DNA of 61,975 nt from a virus. The translations under genes were made by a program, and so were the position numbers. Positions 31,056 to 39,666 of the stretch are shown in pieces. Numbering within the stretch: position 1 is the stretch's first letter; the number at the start of each line of letters is the position of its first letter. The stretch is taken from IMG/VR virus record IMGVR_UViG_3300037247_001905, positions 1 through 61,975 of that record. One strand, 5' to 3'. The notes under the pieces were generated by a model. It did not search any database. It was not told the origin of the DNA and saw nothing but the letters and a program-made list of their open reading frames with translations.

Positions 31056-34000
31056 CTACCGCAGACCCTCGAAGCGGTCGAACGCCGTGCGCCCTTTGGA
31101 GCCGCCCAGCCGTCCCTCGAACTCTTCCAGTCTTCCTTCCAGTTCGGCAACCATCGCCGCGCGCCCCTCATTCCCAACGGCCTGCCTGCGACTCGTTGCC
31201 GTACCGTGCTGCACGATGACCTCAGGGGGCAACCCCGTTGATCGGCTGAGGGTGGCCACGAAAGCGTCGGTGTACTCCTGACGCACGTCCGCCGGGATGG
31301 AATCCAAGATCCGCTCCATACGGGGGCTCTCCCTGAGCCTCGCGGCTGCAACGAGCTTCTGGCGGTTCAGCCTCATCGGGAACCCAAAGCGTTTCTCGAA
31401 CTCTCTGCCGGCTCCCTCAAAGGCGTCCATGTCATTAGCTTGCAGGGCGTCGACAGCCGCCTTCGTGATCTGAAGGGCCGTCTCACGCCCCGCCAGCAGC
31501 GCCCGCTCGGCCTCCTGGGTCTGCCGGCCCACCGGGATCCCCAACGCCCGCAGCATGACGTCCAGAGCCGCCTCACGCCCGATCAGATTGCCGCTTGGCC
31601 CGTCAAAGACCGGCACCGTCAGCCGCCCGGTCTCGGCGTCCCGCTCGAGATCCTGCCAGCCCACATACCGGGGCTGTACCCCCTTCGGCAACGGGGCCCG
31701 TCCGAACACCTGAGTAAGTCGTCTCGCAGCAATCCCGCCCGGGATCAGCCGCGACGCGTTCCTCCCCAACAGTTCGGCATCCTGCGTGGCCAACCCGATC
31801 GCCAGCCCATACGCAAGGTCGATCGCCGGCGGAACAGGCAACGGGCCCTCCCGTGCGCTGAACCGCCCGCTCTCGAACCCCGGCAGTACATCCGTCTGCG
31901 CACTGAAGAACAGCCCGCGCGACAGGTCCAGCCCCAGTACGTTCTTTCCGACCTCATACACAAGCGCGCTAAACCCGATCCCGCGCATGATGTCGAACGC
32001 GGAGGCGCCCGCTCGTCCGAGTTCAATGTCACGACCTGCAAAGGTGCGTGTCGTGCCCGCCAGCTTTGACGTAAACGCAAACGGCGATGTAAACGATCGC
32101 GTCTGGAAACTGAGGAACTGCCGCATCACCGGCCCGGCAAAGAACCCGCCCGTCGGTGAGAGGTCGGCGGCGCGCCCCGTCGCCTGAAAGATGACCGGCG
32201 TGTTGCGCACACCCGCCCCGAACTGCGTCTCGTCCACGATACGACGCACATCGGTTATGAACTCCGGCGCGTCCAGCGCAAGCCCCTTCGTCCGGTAGAA
32301 ACTCTCAACCGCGTGCGCAGTTACAGACCTGTTCAACCACTCTGCCTTCTCAAACAGCTTCATCGGATACTCAAAGATGATCTGTTCGGCCAACGGCCCC
32401 CGGCCAATGTTCCCGCGCACCTGTCTCGAGGTCACGTCATCAAGCAACTCAAACGACGTAGCTAGCAGTCCGCTCTCCTCCCCATACTTGAAGTGCGCCC
32501 GTACCAACTCGTCGCGTTGCAACTTCGTAATCGGCTTGAATCCATACCGCCGGGCGCGCTCGGCACCGTAGTCAAGCATCTCCTTTACGCCCTTGGCGTA
32601 TCCCTTGAGAACGTGACGTTCGCCAAGGATCACCGGCCCCAGCAGGAACGGCTGCGTCATATTGAGGATCACGCTGCCCATGTTCACGCCAAGGTGCGAC
32701 ACATAAAGCGTGCCCGCCACCGCACGGCTCAACCCCTGCGCGTCCGCGAGCGTCGTCGGCCGATCGGCCCAGTTCTTTAGCGACCCGACGAACCGCTTGC
32801 CCCGCTCTCCGGTCTTCGCGATCGCGTCGCCCAAGCCTGAATCCGCCAGCGCCCTTGCCGAGTGCTTCGCCTGAATGAGCGAGAGTTGCACGGCCATCGA
32901 CTTCGGCTGCGCAACGCCGAGCGCCTGCGGCATAACAATGTCGGTGATGACCCGCTGCGCATACCCGTTGTGGTTGAGCGCTTTCCAGTCGGCCTCGATC
33001 AGATCCGTCACCGCCCACCCGCCCGGCGGCGCGTTCTCAAGGCTCTGCACCGGCACCGTCACATCATCGAGCCCCAGTTTCTTTGCGGCCTCCTTGCTGA
33101 CGCTGCTGTACCCCGCACCGCCCACGCTCTTTGGGTCGAGAACCTGTACAACTTTCTTGCCGCCCAAGCCTGTCTCATTGCGGATTGCGGCGTGGGCGGC
33201 AAGCACCTCCGCGTTGGGCGCGTCGCTGAGCGCAAGCATCCGTGTCGTCGCGTTGTGGTGCTTGGCTACTTGCTCCATCGCGTTGATCCGCAAGAACCGG
33301 GTCGAGCGAGACGCGTCTCTTGTTTTGTTGAGTAGCTTTTCGGCGTCTTCAATCAACACGCTCAACTCGGCGGTCGCGTCGTTGCCGAAGGTCTTGCGTA
33401 GCGAGTTTAGGTCGTCGGGGTGGTGGTGCAGCGTAAATCGCTTGCGGTTGAACACCGACGGCGCGGGCCGCACGGCGCTAATGGGGTTGCCGCGCCGCTG
33501 CACCCATGCGTTTTGGTCTAGCACTTCACCGTTGATGATATCGTCGAACAGGTTGCGGGGCATGTAGGTCGCACGGTTGACGCTGACCGGTGCGCGAATC
33601 GTGTTCTCCAGAGCCTCCCGAAACTGGATGAAGGAAACCTTACCGAGTGCAACTTGTTCGCTCATTGGGCCAAGGAACTGTCGGGCGATCTCCGCTCCCT
33701 GAATCGTCTCGACGTCGAGTGTCGCCCCGCCCCGGATGCTGCGGTTCTGGAGCACGTTGAAGATCCGCCGGAGCCGGTCCTCGTCCCCAAATATCAACGT
33801 GGCGCTGTCGTCAAAGTGGTCGTCGATCGCTTTGGACAGGTTCCCCAATCCGAGCGAAGCTACCTTGTCGTCAACGGCCTTCCGTGACGCCACCAGCGCG
33901 GGGTGCTGTACGACCTCCTGCACCGGCACCCCGTCCTTTACGACCGTTACGCGCTCGGCGGTGTTCTCCCACATCCGCATCCGCTTGGCCGTCAGCACAT

Positions 34001-34577
34001 CACTGATCTCGCGGGCCCGTGCGCGCTTGACAGGATCATTGATGGTCTGCCAATCAAGGTGCGGCAGGTTGTACCGTGCAAGAACATCGTGCAGGGGACG
34101 CTCAAAGCGTTTGGCAAAGATCGCGTTGCGGCTGAACGTGCGTGAAGCTATCTGGGCTTGGGCGGCACCGACGACTGTCCGTTCAAGCACCTGTTGCGGC
34201 GTCTTGAAGGCCCCGAGCCAACCGGCCTGTTCCAGCACGAACGCCGAGTGCTTTGCCTTCATGCTGCCCACAAGTGACTTGGCGCCCCGTCCGATCGCCG
34301 TTGTGCCGATGGGCGTCGTAACCACCCAGAACCAGATGAGAGGGTTGGTAGCGATGTCGACCAGGGCGTTCGTAATGCTGCCGCCCCCCGCCGCGTCCTT
34401 CAGCCGGCGCGCAACACCATTGCGCTCCTTAGGCGTCAACTTCGAGGGATCGAAGAACGTTGCCAGCGCCGCGTCTGTCGTAAACTCTCTGTCCCAGACG
34501 AGACTGAATACCTGCTCGGGCGCGTCGTAGACGCCGAGCGGCTCGAAAGGCGACGTTCTGATCGGCACTTGTGACAT
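31056..34577 (-). CDS. Very large virion protein, probably an internal or ejected protein, 1173 aa
   Basis: Longest gene of the window. Helical, Ala/Arg/Leu-rich, with scattered hydrophobic segments (70-90 and 660-690) that could insert into membranes when the protein is ejected. This size and position, downstream of the tail and internal proteins, match the largest internal virion protein of podoviruses. No lysozyme or polymerase motif is visible. It also resembles large polyvalent proteins of phages. A copy of the 15-mer is read as GLGGK (472-476). No clear ribosome-binding site; a hairpin stands just before the start. Confidence 0.7.
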   Translation of the reverse strand: MSQVPIRTSPFEPLGVYDAPEQVFSLVWDREFTTDAALATFFDPSKLTPKERNGVARRLKDAAGGGSITNALVDIATNPLIWFWVVTTPIGTTAIGRGAKSLVGSMKAKHSAFVLEQAGWLGAFKTPQQVLERTVVGAAQAQIASRTFSRNAIFAKRFERPLHDVLARYNLPHLDWQTINDPVKRARAREISDVLTAKRMRMWENTAERVTVVKDGVPVQEVVQHPALVASRKAVDDKVASLGLGNLSKAIDDHFDDSATLIFGDEDRLRRIFNVLQNRSIRGGATLDVETIQGAEIARQFLGPMSEQVALGKVSFIQFREALENTIRAPVSVNRATYMPRNLFDDIINGEVLDQNAWVQRRGNPISAVRPAPSVFNRKRFTLHHHPDDLNSLRKTFGNDATAELSVLIEDAEKLLNKTRDASRSTRFLRINAMEQVAKHHNATTRMLALSDAPNAEVLAAHAAIRNETGLGGKKVVQVLDPKSVGGAGYSSVSKEAAKKLGLDDVTVPVQSLENAPPGGWAVTDLIEADWKALNHNGYAQRVITDIVMPQALGVAQPKSMAVQLSLIQAKHSARALADSGLGDAIAKTGERGKRFVGSLKNWADRPTTLADAQGLSRAVAGTLYVSHLGVNMGSVILNMTQPFLLGPVILGERHVLKGYAKGVKEMLDYGAERARRYGFKPITKLQRDELVRAHFKYGEESGLLATSFELLDDVTSRQVRGNIGRGPLAEQIIFEYPMKLFEKAEWLNRSVTAHAVESFYRTKGLALDAPEFITDVRRIVDETQFGAGVRNTPVIFQATGRAADLSPTGGFFAGPVMRQFLSFQTRSFTSPFAFTSKLAGTTRTFAGRDIELGRAGASAFDIMRGIGFSALVYEVGKNVLGLDLSRGLFFSAQTDVLPGFESGRFSAREGPLPVPPAIDLAYGLAIGLATQDAELLGRNASRLIPGGIAARRLTQVFGRAPLPKGVQPRYVGWQDLERDAETGRLTVPVFDGPSGNLIGREAALDVMLRALGIPVGRQTQEAERALLAGRETALQITKAAVDALQANDMDAFEGAGREFEKRFGFPMRLNRQKLVAAARLRESPRMERILDSIPADVRQEYTDAFVATLSRSTGLPPEVIVQHGTATSRRQAVGNEGRAAMVAELEGRLEEFEGRLGGSKGRTAFDRFEGLR
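33159..33170 (+). repeat. Genome-wide 15-mer, forward copy
   Basis: CTTGCCGCCCAAGCC (33156-33170), read on the minus strand as GLGGK in the middle of the 1173-aa protein. Confidence 0.85.
34155..34166 (-). repeat. Genome-wide 12-mer, reverse copy
   Basis: GGCTTGGGCGGC, read on the minus strand as AAQA in the 1173-aa protein. Confidence 0.85.
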
Positions 34578-34583
34578 AGCAAA

Positions 34584-34619
34584 GGGGGCCGAGCCCTGCT
34601 TTGTAGAAGCCCGACCCCC
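34584..34619 (-). terminator. Hairpin at the start of the 1173-aa gene
   Basis: On the minus strand GGGGGTCGGGC pairs with GCTCGGCCCCC over 11 bp (two G-U pairs), followed by TTTGCT and the ATG of the 1173-aa gene. Partial terminator after the Ser-rich protein, or a control of translation of the large gene. Confidence 0.5.
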
Positions 34620-34642
34620 TGGTGGTTACTGCACTACGCGCG

Positions 34643-35308
34643 TTACGCCCCGCTTGACGATGCCTCTGACAACGATACCGAAGACGATGCCGCCGATGAT
34701 GATATTGACCCTGACGTAGTGGTTGCCGCCGACGAAGTAGTTACCGCCGACGAAGAAGAAATGGCGGAGCCGCCTGTTGCCGGGAACGTATTGGTGAACG
34801 CCGGGGGTGCGCTGGCGCCCGGACCGCTGCCGTCGCCGCCGGCGGGCAGCATTTCGGTCGTGCCGCCCGACAAGATTGACGGGGATTCCTGCCCGCTCAC
34901 CTCTGTCGTGTAGAGCATAAGCGTGTATTCGGCGCTGGCCAACGAGTCGTTTGCAATCAGCCACAGTGTTTCGCCGGGCTCGAGTACGGGGTTGCCGCCG
35001 TCGTTGTCGGCTTTCGCGATCGTAAAGTCGCGGCGACGCGCGGCGTTGTCGTCGAGCGCAATGGTGTTGCTGATGACAATACCGTTCGTTTCGGGCTCGG
35101 CATCGCCGGCCTGCCCAACATACAGGGTTGCCGCGCGGCTGGCTGGTTCGTTTGTCCCGTGCATCAGGTGCGCCCCGTCGATGCGGGTAGGCTTGCGTGC
35201 CGTCAGCAGGGGGATTGTCGTTCGCCCTGATCCCGCGAACGCAAACAGATGACGCATTGCGTCGCCGGGGTACATCTCAACAGGTGCGCCAGGATCTTGT
35301 TTCATCAC
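34643..35308 (-). CDS. Hypothetical virion protein with Ser/Thr-rich tail, 221 aa
   Basis: Residues 1-145 form a beta-rich domain (PLLTARKPTRIDGAHLMHG, ETLWLIANDSLASAEYTLML). The last 60 residues are Ala/Ser/Thr/Gly/Pro-rich and low in complexity, like the mucin-like tail at 46158. Likely a decoration or tail protein with a displayed flexible tail. ATGA overlap with the upstream gene. Confidence 0.6.
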   Translation of the reverse strand: MMKQDPGAPVEMYPGDAMRHLFAFAGSGRTTIPLLTARKPTRIDGAHLMHGTNEPASRAATLYVGQAGDAEPETNGIVISNTIALDDNAARRRDFTIAKADNDGGNPVLEPGETLWLIANDSLASAEYTLMLYTTEVSGQESPSILSGGTTEMLPAGGDGSGPGASAPPAFTNTFPATGGSAISSSSAVTTSSAATTTSGSISSSAASSSVSLSEASSSGA

Positions 35309-36093
35309 AGTTCTCCGATCGGGTCGAGGTCAATGCTGTTTGCAAACCGCCCTTCCAGCATGGCTCCTGCTACTTGGTCGAGCGCATCGACGCGATCGAC
35401 GTTGCCAAACATTCTACCGCCTCGGGGCAGGAGTCGACCCGCCCGCAACTGATTGTAGAGGTGCGGGTCCATCCCTGCAAGCCGTGCCAACTGCTGGGCC
35501 TTCAACTCCTGAATCCGTTGGATCCGCTCCTGAAGGAGCATCTGCTGCCGCGTCTGGAACTCAATGGCCCCCGCCAACTGCTGTGTACGGCCTCCCACAT
35601 CAGTAACAATCGCCTCTCCAAGCGGCTCGCCAGCCGCTCGCCCAACGACAGTTGCACCCAGCAGCGTGCCTGCTCCGGCTGTAATGGGATGGCTGATAAA
35701 CCCCTGACGTGTCGTGCGTGCAGCCGCCTTCAGCAGCCCCTCTCCCTCACGCGATACCAGCCGGGTTTGCCGCCCAGAGCCGATTGTCGACTGTAGCTCT
35801 TGCAGCAGTTGTTTGCGGCCCTTGACTGTTTCTACTGCCGGCCCGAACTGTCGGCGAGCTTTGCCGCTGAACGCAGGCCCAGCGCCCCCGCCGGGCTTGA
35901 AGGGATTGACCTTGACCTTTGCGCCGCTGGCGAACTCGACCTCGAGACGCGTGCCTACCGACCGTGTACGACGGACGCGGTCGCCCGCTTTGGTCAGCTT
36001 CGTAACCTCGGCGAAGTCGTCCAGTCGGATACGGCGCGCACCACGAGCGGCCTGCAATGCCGTCTTCAATGCGCTGGTTGCCAATCGACTCAT
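35305..36093 (-). CDS. Hypothetical virion protein, 262 aa
   Basis: Basic, Arg/Ala/Gly-rich and helical, with a C-terminal half full of Gln, Leu and Ile (QMLLQERIQRIQELKAQQLA). One segment (128-150) is mildly hydrophobic. Overlaps both neighbours by ATGA. Likely an internal or core protein by position and composition. Confidence 0.6.
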   Translation of the reverse strand: MSRLATSALKTALQAARGARRIRLDDFAEVTKLTKAGDRVRRTRSVGTRLEVEFASGAKVKVNPFKPGGGAGPAFSGKARRQFGPAVETVKGRKQLLQELQSTIGSGRQTRLVSREGEGLLKAAARTTRQGFISHPITAGAGTLLGATVVGRAAGEPLGEAIVTDVGGRTQQLAGAIEFQTRQQMLLQERIQRIQELKAQQLARLAGMDPHLYNQLRAGRLLPRGGRMFGNVDRVDALDQVAGAMLEGRFANSIDLDPIGEL

Positions 36094-36452
36094 CAGATGC
36101 CCAATGCTTGTGCGATCTCGGCGATGGTCGCGTGCGGCCGGATGCTCGCGCTGGCCAGCGCCGTTTGGTTCTGTTCTATTACACCCAGCAGTTCGAGGTC
36201 GCCCACAAAGGTTGCACCGGCGACGGCGCGGCCGCCCTCCAGTTGCAGTTCGGCGATGGCGTCGAAGAACGCGGTATCGCGCTCGGCCTTTTGCAGTGCA
36301 GTGCCGACCGCAGCCGCCTCTTCACCGAAGAGAAATCGCTGCGCCTCCGCTGGCGCCGGGTCGCGGCCTGTCAGATCGCGACCAAGCCGCCCAAGTTCTA
36401 CAGCGGTGAACCCGATAGTTGTGCCCCCAAGCAGCAGTGCAGGTAGTCCCAT
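36093..36452 (-). CDS. Hypothetical protein, 119 aa
   Basis: Hydrophobic N-terminus (MGLPALLLGGTTIGFTAVELG) followed by an Ala/Gly/Leu-rich helical protein. Overlaps neighbours at both ends. Probably a small internal core protein. Function unknown. Confidence 0.6.
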   Translation of the reverse strand: MGLPALLLGGTTIGFTAVELGRLGRDLTGRDPAPAEAQRFLFGEEAAAVGTALQKAERDTAFFDAIAELQLEGGRAVAGATFVGDLELLGVIEQNQTALASASIRPHATIAEIAQALGI

Positions 36453-36799
36453 CAGGCGGCTCCTTCACGGAGGTCAGTGCAGAACTGGCCCTCCTCAACC
36501 GCCGTAAGCATACCAACGCCGACCGTACTCTGGTTGGTCTGTACGTCGTGGGATGTCCAGATCACGGCGTCCTCATGGTTCTTTACGTCGTTCGGCACGT
36601 CCCGCAACAACCGCCGCACGTCCTGCTTCGGCAGCAACAGGCGGCCGTCTACGCGCAGCGTTGCGTCCTCGGCGCCCGCGAGGAACGCCGGACAATCGCC
36701 GATCGTCTCCAGCGTGCGCAGCCGTACTACGCAACCGCCCGCTTCTGCGTGCAACCGGGCCACCAGATGACTGACGAGTTTGGCCTCCGCCCCGGTCAC
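36452..36799 (-). CDS. Hypothetical protein, 115 aa
   Basis: GTG start in a GTGA overlap. Beta-rich, with three Cys and a LRVDGRLLLPKQDVRRLLRD centre. Its narrow place between internal-protein genes suggests a tail or head-completion factor. Unknown family. Confidence 0.6.
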   Translation of the reverse strand: MTGAEAKLVSHLVARLHAEAGGCVVRLRTLETIGDCPAFLAGAEDATLRVDGRLLLPKQDVRRLLRDVPNDVKNHEDAVIWTSHDVQTNQSTVGVGMLTAVEEGQFCTDLREGAA

Positions 36800-38403
36800 A
36801 GCCCGGCCTCAAGTTCCCTGGCAAGTTGTTCCTGGGCTTCTGCCTCCGCCTCGGCGACGCCCAACGCCCCGCGCACATTGACCGCTTCGTCAATATCGAG
36901 GGCGAGTTCCGCCCGGCGGCCCGCGATGTCTTCCAGCCGCCCGGTTTTGCTCTTGCGCTTCTCGAGCAGTTTGGCCCCTCGCTCAAGCAGCGCAACATAC
37001 CGATCGTACTCATCAGGTGTGCCTTCTTGTGCTAGTGTCGTAAGATGGTCTCGGATGACTTGCGGGTCGCTCTCGGCAACCGCCGCCAGTCCCATCGCCA
37101 GTGTGTTCGAGATGTCTCCCTGTTGGCGTGCGACACCGACGATGCCGGCTTCCCGCGCGAACACGTCGATTGTTGACAGCGACTCTACAACACGAGTGAA
37201 TATCTTGGTCTGCTTCTCACCGAGCCCCTTGACTTTTACTTTGCCCTCGTTGTCGATGATGTTCTGCGCAATGAACGCTTGGTCGCCCTCGGCGCGGAAG
37301 TCGAACGCGTCCGCCATGCCGTCCACAATGTACGCCAGCGTATGCGCGTCGATCGTTTCCTTTAGGTCTGCGGCGATGCTCTTGCTCCGTCCGTTTAGAG
37401 ATTCCAACGCTTCCTGTCTGGTGGTTGCTTCCGCAACGCTGGCCAGCCCCAAGCGCACGTCGATGCGCGTTCCTAGTGACGGCTTGGCGAACCCCTCGGC
37501 GAACGCCGTGTCGGTCATCCCTGTTAGATATGCCTGCGACGCCAACACCTCTACCAGTTGTGTCACCCGTGACTGGGCATGGTCGCGCTGATCTTTGCTG
37601 ACGTGCGCAAATACGCCCCGCTGCGCCAGCCCGCGCACGACGTCTTCCGCCACCAGCGCGATCGCCCGCCGTCCCTGAAACTCACTCGCGAACGAGGGCT
37701 GCGCCTGTTCGGTGAGCGCCTTGCGAAAATCATCGCCCCCGATCACAGCCAACGAAGCGTTGCGTACTGCGGCGTTGACGGACTGCAACACCTGGTTCCC
37801 TGACTGCTCCATTGCCAACGTGACCTGCTCGCCTTCCTTCCCGATCCGTACGATTGCAGCGGGCAGCAGTTGCCCGTTTATGACACCCACAGCGGTTTGC
37901 AGCGCGGAGGCTTCCTGCGCCAGCGATACTTCCTCCTTGTCAAACTGTCGTAACTCCTTCTTTACCGCAACGAGCGCTTCTACTTCGCCCCGAGCGGCCT
38001 GGGCCTTTGCACGCGCGACTGCGGCCACCCGCTTTGTGTCAAGTTCGTTGCGGAGGCGGACCATCTTCTCTTCTTGGGCCAGCCGTTCGGTGTGCTGCTG
38101 TTCTTGCGCAGTGCGTAAGGCGTCGGCGTCGGCGGACGTGGCCTCACGGTCGAGCGCGCCCTCTTCCCCTAGGAACTCGCGCTGCTTGTCGAAGCCCTCC
38201 TGCCGCAGCTTCTCGCGTTCGATTTCGGCCTCGATTTCGGCAGCGGCGATCTCGCGACGACCCTCGATATCCGCCTTCGCTTGCTTCTCCTGCGCACCGA
38301 TCGCGGCAATGCGCACGCGACGATCCGCAGCCTGATTCAGATTGTCCGCCGCCTGCCCCAGCAGGCCAGCAGCCACCGGTGTTACAGGTCCAACTCGGCT
38401 CAT
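36796..38403 (-). CDS. Coiled-coil internal virion protein, 535 aa
   Basis: After a short start, residues 25-160 are a long charged coiled coil (Glu/Arg/Ala/Lys, for example EIEREKLRQEGFDKQREF); the rest is helical with few aromatic residues. Size, charge and place behind the 419-aa coiled-coil protein match the middle internal/ejection proteins of podoviruses. No enzymatic motif. Confidence 0.65.
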   Translation of the reverse strand: MSRVGPVTPVAAGLLGQAADNLNQAADRRVRIAAIGAQEKQAKADIEGRREIAAAEIEAEIEREKLRQEGFDKQREFLGEEGALDREATSADADALRTAQEQQHTERLAQEEKMVRLRNELDTKRVAAVARAKAQAARGEVEALVAVKKELRQFDKEEVSLAQEASALQTAVGVINGQLLPAAIVRIGKEGEQVTLAMEQSGNQVLQSVNAAVRNASLAVIGGDDFRKALTEQAQPSFASEFQGRRAIALVAEDVVRGLAQRGVFAHVSKDQRDHAQSRVTQLVEVLASQAYLTGMTDTAFAEGFAKPSLGTRIDVRLGLASVAEATTRQEALESLNGRSKSIAADLKETIDAHTLAYIVDGMADAFDFRAEGDQAFIAQNIIDNEGKVKVKGLGEKQTKIFTRVVESLSTIDVFAREAGIVGVARQQGDISNTLAMGLAAVAESDPQVIRDHLTTLAQEGTPDEYDRYVALLERGAKLLEKRKSKTGRLEDIAGRRAELALDIDEAVNVRGALGVAEAEAEAQEQLARELEAGL

Positions 38404-38406
38404 GGC

Positions 38407-39666
38407 TTACTCCGGAAGGTTGAAGGCGGAGATGTTTCGGCCGCCCGGTGCGGTGGCCAGCGACAGGAGCGCCGCCAGCCCCTCGAACATCGAGATAAAC
38501 GGCGTGTTCAGCAGCATGTCCAGGTACGCCGTACGGCCCTGCAACTCCATCTGGGTTGCCTGCAACTCCGCCGATCCGGTGATGTCCGCCATCAGGCTTG
38601 CCAGATTCGTCCGCAACTCCTGAAAGGCCAGCCGCGTTTGAGCAATCGCTTGATCCCTCGCTAGATCGACCTCGGCTTCCGCTGCCCTGCCCGCCGTGCG
38701 CTGCTGCTCAACGCCCAGCAGCGTCGCGTCACGGGCGGCAGCGGCCCGTGTACCCTCGGCGACCAGCGCACCCCCGGCTTGGGTGGCGGCGACCTCCAGA
38801 CCCGCTCCCTGAAGGTTGACGTCCGCCAACGCCAACTCCGTCTGCGCAAGCGCTTGGTCGAGCCCGGCCCGAAACTTTGTGGCGTCCGCGCGCACCGCCG
38901 CCGTTGTCTGGGCAGTGATGAGACCTGTGTCAAACGCCAACTGCCGCGACGCCGCTCGCTTTTCAGAAGAGGTCATTGCCGTACCGTCTGGGTTGACGCC
39001 GGCCTGAATAAGCTGCTTCTGGCTCAGCGCCCGGCGCTGCATCCCCGCACTGATCGCGCTGATCGTCTCCCCTACGCGAGCGTTGAACCCCGTCGCCGTT
39101 TGCCGTGCGGTCTTGACCGCGCCGACCGCCGCCGAAATAGCATCGTCAATACGACCGCCCACGTTGCCAAGTTGTTCCAGCAGCCGGCTGATACGGGCGT
39201 CAGTTGTAGCAAACGCTCCCTGCGCCCCCGTCGCCACACGGTCCAGTCGTTCTTCGTCCACGAGGTCTGCCGGCCCTGTATCCAGCCGCGAGACGAGATC
39301 CGATTCGGTGGCCTCCAGTTCAAGATCGCGGCCCGCCAATAACTCGTTCGTGTCCCTTGCGGTTGCACGGATGTTTTCGCCGACGCCGCCCACGAAATCA
39401 CCGAACTCGGCGGTCGCTTCCTGAAACGGCGCCTGCACATTTTCGGAAAGGAAGTCGATGTCTTCGCCAAGCGCGACCGCAGCCTGATCGAACGCGGTGA
39501 TCGCGCTGGGGTCGCTGATCTGCGATATCGGCGTCCTCGTTGGAAACCCGCCGTGCGTCCCGAATGCAAAGTCGCCCTCCACATGAAGACCCTGCTGACG
39601 CGCGGCAGCCGCCCGAGACGACTGTGCCATTGACCGTGGCTTTGGAATCCCGCTGAAGCGACTCAC
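38407..39666 (-). CDS. Ala-rich helical internal virion protein, 419 aa
   Basis: Nearly all-helical with Ala, Glu, Arg and Gln making most of the sequence; N-terminal 60 residues are looser and Ser/Gly/His-rich. Between the tail nozzle and the 535-aa coiled-coil protein, as for internal core proteins. GTG start in a GTGA overlap with the nozzle gene. Confidence 0.65.
   Translation of the reverse strand: MSRFSGIPKPRSMAQSSRAAAARQQGLHVEGDFAFGTHGGFPTRTPISQISDPSAITAFDQAAVALGEDIDFLSENVQAPFQEATAEFGDFVGGVGENIRATARDTNELLAGRDLELEATESDLVSRLDTGPADLVDEERLDRVATGAQGAFATTDARISRLLEQLGNVGGRIDDAISAAVGAVKTARQTATGFNARVGETISAISAGMQRRALSQKQLIQAGVNPDGTAMTSSEKRAASRQLAFDTGLITAQTTAAVRADATKFRAGLDQALAQTELALADVNLQGAGLEVAATQAGGALVAEGTRAAAARDATLLGVEQQRTAGRAAEAEVDLARDQAIAQTRLAFQELRTNLASLMADITGSAELQATQMELQGRTAYLDMLLNTPFISMFEGLAALLSLATAPGGRNISAFNLPE

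Noticed and set aside
35768-36378. GCCGCCCA-like sites at 35768 and 36373, and TTGCCGCCCAGACC near 40650
   Set aside because: They miss one or more bases of the 12-bp core; they were not counted with the exact copies.
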